Positions 7,757 to 10,068 of a stretch of DNA of 10,068 bases are shown here, piece after piece. The notes under the pieces were generated by a model. That model had not been told where the DNA came from. It was given only the letters and a program-made list of their open reading frames with translations, and searched no databases. Position 1 is the first letter of the stretch, and every line of letters begins with the position of its first letter. The stretch spans positions 1-10,068 of the forward strand of contig CAJGCM010000077.1 in assembly GCA_904501765.1 (NCBI GenBank), in the 5' to 3' direction. Made by a program: the position numbers and the translations under genes. Source of the DNA: an uncultured Clostridia bacterium. GTDB taxonomy: Bacteria > Bacillota > Clostridia > Oscillospirales > CAG-272.

Positions 7757-7785
7757 AGTATATCACCGAAAAGTAACTTTTGCAA
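7757..7785 (-). promoter_or_regulatory. Promoter for the leftward metallophosphoesterase gene
   Basis: On the - strand, TTGCAA (7780-7785) is followed by 17 bases and TATACT (7757-7762), preceded by TG one base upstream (an extended -10, TGATATACT). Transcription would start near 7750, about 37 nt before the ATG. An A/T tract lies upstream of the -35 box and could act as an UP element. Confidence 0.8.
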
Positions 7786-7814
7786 CATTTTTTTCAAAAA
7801 AGCTTCAAAATCTA

Positions 7815-7843
7815 TTGCAAGAATCGTGAAAATATGCTACAAT
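7815..7843 (+). promoter_or_regulatory. Promoter for the rightward DNA methyltransferase gene
   Basis: TTGCAA (7815-7820), a 17-base spacer, then TACAAT (7838-7843) with an upstream TG (TGCTACAAT, extended -10). Transcription would start near 7850. It is almost the mirror image of the leftward promoter: same -35 hexamer, same spacer length, same extended -10, with the two -35 boxes 29 bases apart across the run-rich stretch 7786-7814. Confidence 0.8.
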
Positions 7844-7906
7844 ACATATAAATAATCCGTGGCAGAATTTTTTAAGCAAATTTTACAAGAAAGGCGGTCG
7901 GGTCTT

Positions 7907-9430
7907 ATGCTTAATATGGCAGTAAGAAATACAGCGAAGCTTATCAGAGAAAAATCAAAAAGTGAAAACGTAAGGCTTGGCAGGCTTTTCACGAAGAAGG
8001 ACACCGCCCGTCTTATGGCAGGTATGGTTTCCCTTGACAAAACAAAAAGCGCATATACCATTCTCGACCCTGCGGCAGGCACGGGAATACTCTCGGCGGC
8101 AATGATTGAGCATATCTGCAAGAGTGCCCCCTCGGCAAAGCAGATTTTCCTCACCTGTTACGAAACCGAGGAGGCTTTCCTTCCTATGCTGGAGGATAAC
8201 CTTGAGAGGATTCGTAAAAAATGCCGTCACGATTACGACGTAAGGCTGTTTGTTACAATTTATTCCGAGAATTATCTTACCGGTGTAAAAAACCATTATA
8301 CTATTACGTTCTTCGACACGGTAGAAGACAAGTTCGATTTAATTATTGTAAATCCACCTTCATATATGATAAACAAAGGCTCAGAGGAAGCAAATGCCGC
8401 AGGCTGTGTTACTATGAAAGCAGTGAGCTCCGAGTACCTTTTCGCAAAGGTAGCCGCAGAGCATCTTGAGCCGGATGGGCAGCTTGTCACCCTCCTTCCC
8501 ACTACCTTCGCCACAGCGGCATCACTTTCTCTTATACGCAAAACAGTGCTTGATATTCTGACGGTAAAGAAGGTGCATCTTTTCGTCGGTAATGGAAAGA
8601 ATTTAAGCCGCGCCATACCATTAAAGAAGAATATAATCATAGCCTTTTCGGCAAAGACCGACGAGGGAGCGGTTGAGATTTCCACCTCCACCGATAACGG
8701 TACTGCCGCAAAGACAGTAAAGCTCTCCCCCCTTCCCTACGATTTTATAGTAGACAAGACAGACGGTTCCTTGACCCTGCCCAAAAGCGTTGAGGATACA
8801 AAAATCGTCAGCTACATAAACAGCTTCCCCGAAACCCTTGAATCCTTAGGTCTGAAAATGCGCACGGGTCTTGTCATTGACTCAAAATGCAAAAAAATCC
8901 TCTTCGACGAGGCAGTTCCCGGAACAATCCCACTCATAAGACTTAACGCTATAAAAAATTCCGGAGTCAGCTTCCCCGCCCCCGGCGTGAAAAAGCAGTA
9001 TCTTATGCCGGTATCTCCTGCGCTGTTTCAGAAAAATAAGAACCTTATAATAATAAAAAGGGTTCCCGCAAAGAGCGACGTGCGATTCCTTAACGCAGCG
9101 ATATATTTCGCCGCTCAAAGGCCCTCGGATGCATACATATCCACGCACAACAAGGTAAACTTCATTGACACGAAGGATTCGGGAGAGGAGATATGCGCAC
9201 GTCTCGCCTGCGGACTTTTTGCGTTGCTTAACTCCACAATTTATGACAGATATCTGTCTATAATTTCAAAATCCAAGCAGATAAATTCCAAGGAAATGAA
9301 GTCGCTGCCCCTGCCCCCACGAAATCTTATCGAAAATATCGGAGCTCGTCTTATGGCTGCAAAGCAGTACACGGTCCCCGCTTGCGACGCAATAGTTAAC
9401 CCCACGTTAAGAATAGTGGAAAAGCGCTGA
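7907..9430 (+). CDS. Orphan adenine-specific DNA methyltransferase, Eco57I / BsuBI-PstI-like
   Basis: A 507-residue SAM-dependent methyltransferase of the N6-adenine DNA type with motifs in gamma order: a motif X-like segment (LGRLFTKKDTARLM; TP replaced by TK), SAM motif I DPAAGTG (residues 54-60), and catalytic motif IV (LIIVNPPSYM, N149-P-P-S152). The C-terminal part (RTGLVIDS, TIPLIRLNAI, IIIKRVPAKSD, ISTHNKVNFID, LFALLNSTIYDRYLS, SKQINSKEMKSLPLPP) resembles the target-recognition half of BsuBI/PstI-type methylases, where the last motif is commonly STQVNATDLR. The fourth residue of motif IV is Ser rather than the usual Tyr/Phe/Trp that stacks on the flipped base. The frame extends to GTG 7859, but that codon is only about 9 nt from the predicted transcript start and has no ribosome binding site, whereas AGGCGG at 7892-7897 is 9 nt before ATG 7907. 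No restriction enzyme gene is adjacent. Role inferred: solitary epigenetic or protective methylase; target site unknown. Confidence 0.85.
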   Translation: MLNMAVRNTAKLIREKSKSENVRLGRLFTKKDTARLMAGMVSLDKTKSAYTILDPAAGTGILSAAMIEHICKSAPSAKQIFLTCYETEEAFLPMLEDNLERIRKKCRHDYDVRLFVTIYSENYLTGVKNHYTITFFDTVEDKFDLIIVNPPSYMINKGSEEANAAGCVTMKAVSSEYLFAKVAAEHLEPDGQLVTLLPTTFATAASLSLIRKTVLDILTVKKVHLFVGNGKNLSRAIPLKKNIIIAFSAKTDEGAVEISTSTDNGTAAKTVKLSPLPYDFIVDKTDGSLTLPKSVEDTKIVSYINSFPETLESLGLKMRTGLVIDSKCKKILFDEAVPGTIPLIRLNAIKNSGVSFPAPGVKKQYLMPVSPALFQKNKNLIIIKRVPAKSDVRFLNAAIYFAAQRPSDAYISTHNKVNFIDTKDSGEEICARLACGLFALLNSTIYDRYLSIISKSKQINSKEMKSLPLPPRNLIENIGARLMAAKQYTVPACDAIVNPTLRIVEKR

Positions 9431-9577
9431 AATTCCATTAGCCGTTAACAAGAGTGGCAAAATTAAAAGGTAATAGATAAATTAAAAAAGGCATTGTGAA
9501 GCATAGCAACACAGTGCCTTTGATAAATTAAGGGAACAGACCCGAAAATGCGACAAATTATGAAAGGAGAGCCTACG
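9431..9577. other. Intergenic gap before the EF-G-like gene
   Basis: AT-rich, with no ORF or RNA gene visible. It holds one hairpin (9487-9521), listed separately. I looked for a promoter for the downstream GTPase: TTAACA at 9445-9450 has no convincing -10 at 16-18 nt, and nothing good follows the hairpin. The downstream gene may depend on readthrough or on a weak or alternative promoter. Confidence 0.4.
9487..9521 (+). terminator. Probable terminator or leader hairpin after the methyltransferase
   Basis: AAAGGCATTGTG (9487-9498) pairs with CACAGTGCCTTT (9510-9521) over 12 positions; one is a U-G wobble in + strand RNA (an A-C mismatch on the other strand), which favours a + strand function. 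The loop is 11 nt. The tail (GATAAATTA) is only weakly U-rich, so termination may be partial. It could serve as attenuator for the downstream GTPase gene. Confidence 0.6.
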
Positions 9578-10068
9578 GTGAAAAATTTAGTTATAGGAAT
9601 TCTTGCCCACGTTGATGCGGGAAAAACCACACTTTCAGAGGCGCTCCTTTACCATTCGGGAGCGTTAAGCTCTCAGGGAAGAGTAGATAAAGGCAACGCA
9701 TTTCTTGACACGGATGCCGAGGAGAGGCGTCGGGGTATAACGATTTTTTCAAAGCAAGCCATAATCACCACAGAAAGCTCCGCCATTACTCTGATTGACA
9801 CTCCCGGGCATATAGATTTCTCATGCGAGGCACAGAGAGCCCTTTCAATACAGGATTACGCAATTCTCGTAATCAGCGCAGACGAGGGCGTTACCCCTTA
9901 CACTAAAGCCCTTTGGAATCTTCTTTCAAGCAGAAAAATTCCTACCTTTATATTCGTAAACAAAACAGATATTTCCAACAGACGAAGGGTGGATATTCTT
10001 GAAGAGCTTAAGGCTACCCTTAACCGAGGCGTCTGCTCCTTCTCCACAAGGAAGAGCGAGGCGGATAA
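9578..10068 (+). CDS. TetM/EF-G-type translational GTPase, 3'-truncated by the window edge
   Basis: The N-terminal 163 codons of a ribosome-associated GTPase of the EF-G / TetM-TetO superfamily; the 3' end lies beyond the window. All G-domain motifs are present: G1 AHVDAGKT (10-17), the switch I G2 RGITIFSKQA (about 52-61), G3 DTPGHIDF (about 74-81), and G4 NKTD (about 128-131). The N-terminus (NLVIGILAHVDAGKTTLSEA, YHSGALSS, GRVDKG) is closest in pattern to TetM-type ribosomal protection proteins, but the IFSKQA segment and the DTDAEERRR stretch are what I associate with clostridial chromosomal 'translation factor GTPase' paralogues; tetracycline resistance is therefore not claimed. The GTG at 9578 is chosen because AAAGGAG (9563-9569) sits 8 nt upstream and the protein then begins as the family does; in-frame ATGs at 9548 and 9560 lack a good ribosome binding site. 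It is preceded by a weak hairpin and no clear promoter. Confidence 0.9.
   Translation, partial: MKNLVIGILAHVDAGKTTLSEALLYHSGALSSQGRVDKGNAFLDTDAEERRRGITIFSKQAIITTESSAITLIDTPGHIDFSCEAQRALSIQDYAILVISADEGVTPYTKALWNLLSSRKIPTFIFVNKTDISNRRRVDILEELKATLNRGVCSFSTRKSEAD

Noticed and set aside
7714..7906. Attachment site or mobile-element boundary around the methyltransferase gene
   Set aside because: No direct repeats, tRNA fragment, integrase or transposase are present, and codon use matches the neighbours.
9578..10068. Tetracycline resistance gene tet(M)/tet(W)
   Set aside because: Only the G domain is visible and its switch I region differs from TetM; the resistance-defining domain IV is outside the window.

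Overview
The window looks like ordinary chromosomal DNA of a low-to-mid GC Gram-positive anaerobe, most likely a member of the Clostridia (Bacillota). This is inferred from the strong AAAGGAG-type ribosome binding sites, consensus SigA-type promoters with 17-nt spacers, GTG starts, the YhaO-like metallophosphoesterase, and the TetM-like EF-G paralogue with an RGITIFSKQA switch region. I could not run a search, so the assignment is a judgement from family features. No mobile element, CRISPR array, rRNA or tRNA is visible.

Left block (1-2801, + strand): the 3' 93% or so of uvrC (nucleotide excision repair nuclease), then rsmD (16S rRNA G966 methyltransferase) and coaD (pantetheine-phosphate adenylyltransferase). 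They are tightly spaced with good ribosome binding sites and probably form one transcript. Next block (2804-6350, + strand): pheS and pheT, the two subunits of phenylalanyl-tRNA synthetase. Their own promoter is a perfect TTGACA-N17-TATAAT that starts two bases after the coaD stop, and the leader is only about 90 nt with no room for a full T-box. A 14-bp perfect hairpin with U-rich tails on both sides closes this block.

Right block (6562-9430): two divergently transcribed genes share a 193-bp control region (7714-7906) with back-to-back, almost symmetrical promoters. The leftward gene is a YhaO/SbcD/Mre11-type metallophosphoesterase in which four of the eight expected metal/catalytic positions are replaced, so it may be a pseudo-nuclease. 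The rightward gene is a solitary Eco57I/PstI-like adenine-specific DNA methyltransferase with an NPPS motif and no restriction enzyme beside it. The ORF for the methyltransferase can be extended to a GTG at 7859, but the ribosome binding site puts the start at 7907.

Right edge (9578-10068): the first 163 codons of a TetM/EF-G-type translational GTPase, cut by the window end. The main candidates for something unusual are the degenerate metallophosphoesterase and its divergent pairing with the orphan methyltransferase. The rest is housekeeping.
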